A stretch of DNA of 64,000 bases from Ginsengibacter sp963792025. GTDB lineage: Bacteria > Bacteroidota > Bacteroidia > Chitinophagales > Chitinophagaceae. Location of the stretch: positions 62,001-126,000 of the forward strand of contig CAWBUS010000019.1 of NCBI GenBank assembly GCA_963792025.1, in the 5' to 3' direction. The translations under genes and the position numbers were made by a program. How positions within the stretch are numbered: position 1 is the first letter of the stretch; each line of letters begins with the position of its first letter. The notes beneath the pieces are model-generated. The model did not search any database. It had not been told where the DNA came from and was given only the letters and a program-made list of their open reading frames with translations. Shown in pieces: positions 63,859 to 64,000 of the stretch.

Positions 63859-64000
63859 ATGAAGAAAATACTATTATTTATTTTTTCCATAGCTGCAATG
63901 TCCTTTACGCAGTGGCAGCCAAATTTTGAATCAGCGAAAAAAATAGCCAAAGAAAATCATAAACTTATCTTATTAAATTTTTCGGGTTCCGACTGGTGCG
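63859..64000 (+). CDS. Thioredoxin-family protein, 5' part only (runs off the window)
   Basis: 47 residues are visible. The signal peptide (KKILLFIFSIAAMSF) precedes QPNFESAKKIAKENHKLILL and NFSGSDWC, which is the start of a DsbA/thioredoxin-like active site of the form SDWCxxC. The second cysteine lies outside the window. Such exported thioredoxin-like genes are common partners of ApbE, DUF4266 and DUF3570 genes in Bacteroidota. Confidence 0.75.
   Translation, partial: MKKILLFIFSIAAMSFTQWQPNFESAKKIAKENHKLILLNFSGSDWC

Overview
The window looks like the chromosome of a plant-polysaccharide-degrading Bacteroidota, probably Chitinophagaceae-like. This is inferred from the SusC/SusD pair, many secreted glycosidases, FG-GAP/ASPIC-UnbV lipoproteins, a NUDIX-type arabinose regulator, DUF4266/DUF3570 genes, AT-rich intergenic DNA and the lack of strong Shine-Dalgarno sites. 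I saw no rRNA, tRNA, CRISPR array or intact insertion sequence.

Layout. (1) 1-7405: a glucuronoarabinoxylan cluster, with the tail of a GH115 alpha-glucuronidase, a GH10 xylanase, a GPH-type oligosaccharide symporter, a cytoplasmic GH43, a secreted alpha/beta-hydrolase esterase and a sialate-O-acetylesterase-like acetyl esterase. (2) 8296-20780: SusC, SusD, two large FG-GAP/ASPIC-UnbV lipoproteins and a secreted 627-residue protein I cannot assign, probably one polysaccharide-uptake unit. (3) 20894-30352: an accessory zone of small, mixed-orientation genes (GNAT, SemiSWEET, HAD-IIA, a ferredoxin-nucleotide cyclase fusion, an ArsR-SRPBCC-RibD operon, a short MutS homologue, DoxX-like, a TPR-Arr rifamycin ADP-ribosyltransferase, a YdeI/DUF1905 protein) separated by dispersed short repeats. 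(4) 30758-37025: GH29, GH20 and GH92 exoglycosidases typical of glycoprotein-glycan breakdown. (5) 37194-49831: an L-arabinose regulon: aldose epimerase, HAD phosphatase, ribulokinase, GH51, ribulose-phosphate epimerase, GH127, arabinose isomerase, sodium/sugar symporter and NUDIX regulator AraR. (6) 50057-60561, minus strand: two [NiFe] hydrogenases side by side, a Hox-type NAD-linked enzyme (hoxF, a fused hoxU-hoxY, hoxH and the protease hoxW) and a six-subunit membrane Ech-type enzyme (echABCDEF). (7) 61022-64000: ApbE, DUF4266, DUF3570 and the start of a thioredoxin-like gene, divergent from hox.

How it fits together: secreted enzymes strip xylan and arabinan side chains and backbone; SusCD and the two symporters import the products; the ara enzymes feed pentoses into the pentose phosphate pathway; the two hydrogenases could vent or recycle the reductant as H2, through NADH (Hox) and ferredoxin (Ech). 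The last step is inference.

Sequence quality matters here. I reconstruct 18 single-base indels that break otherwise well-conserved genes; 12 fall in 42.5-45.4 kb (GH51, araD, GH127). Reading frames recover exactly after each one and most lie in short homopolymers. This looks more like uncorrected sequence error than decay, although recent inactivation cannot be excluded. Coordinates of broken genes below span the reconstructed whole gene.
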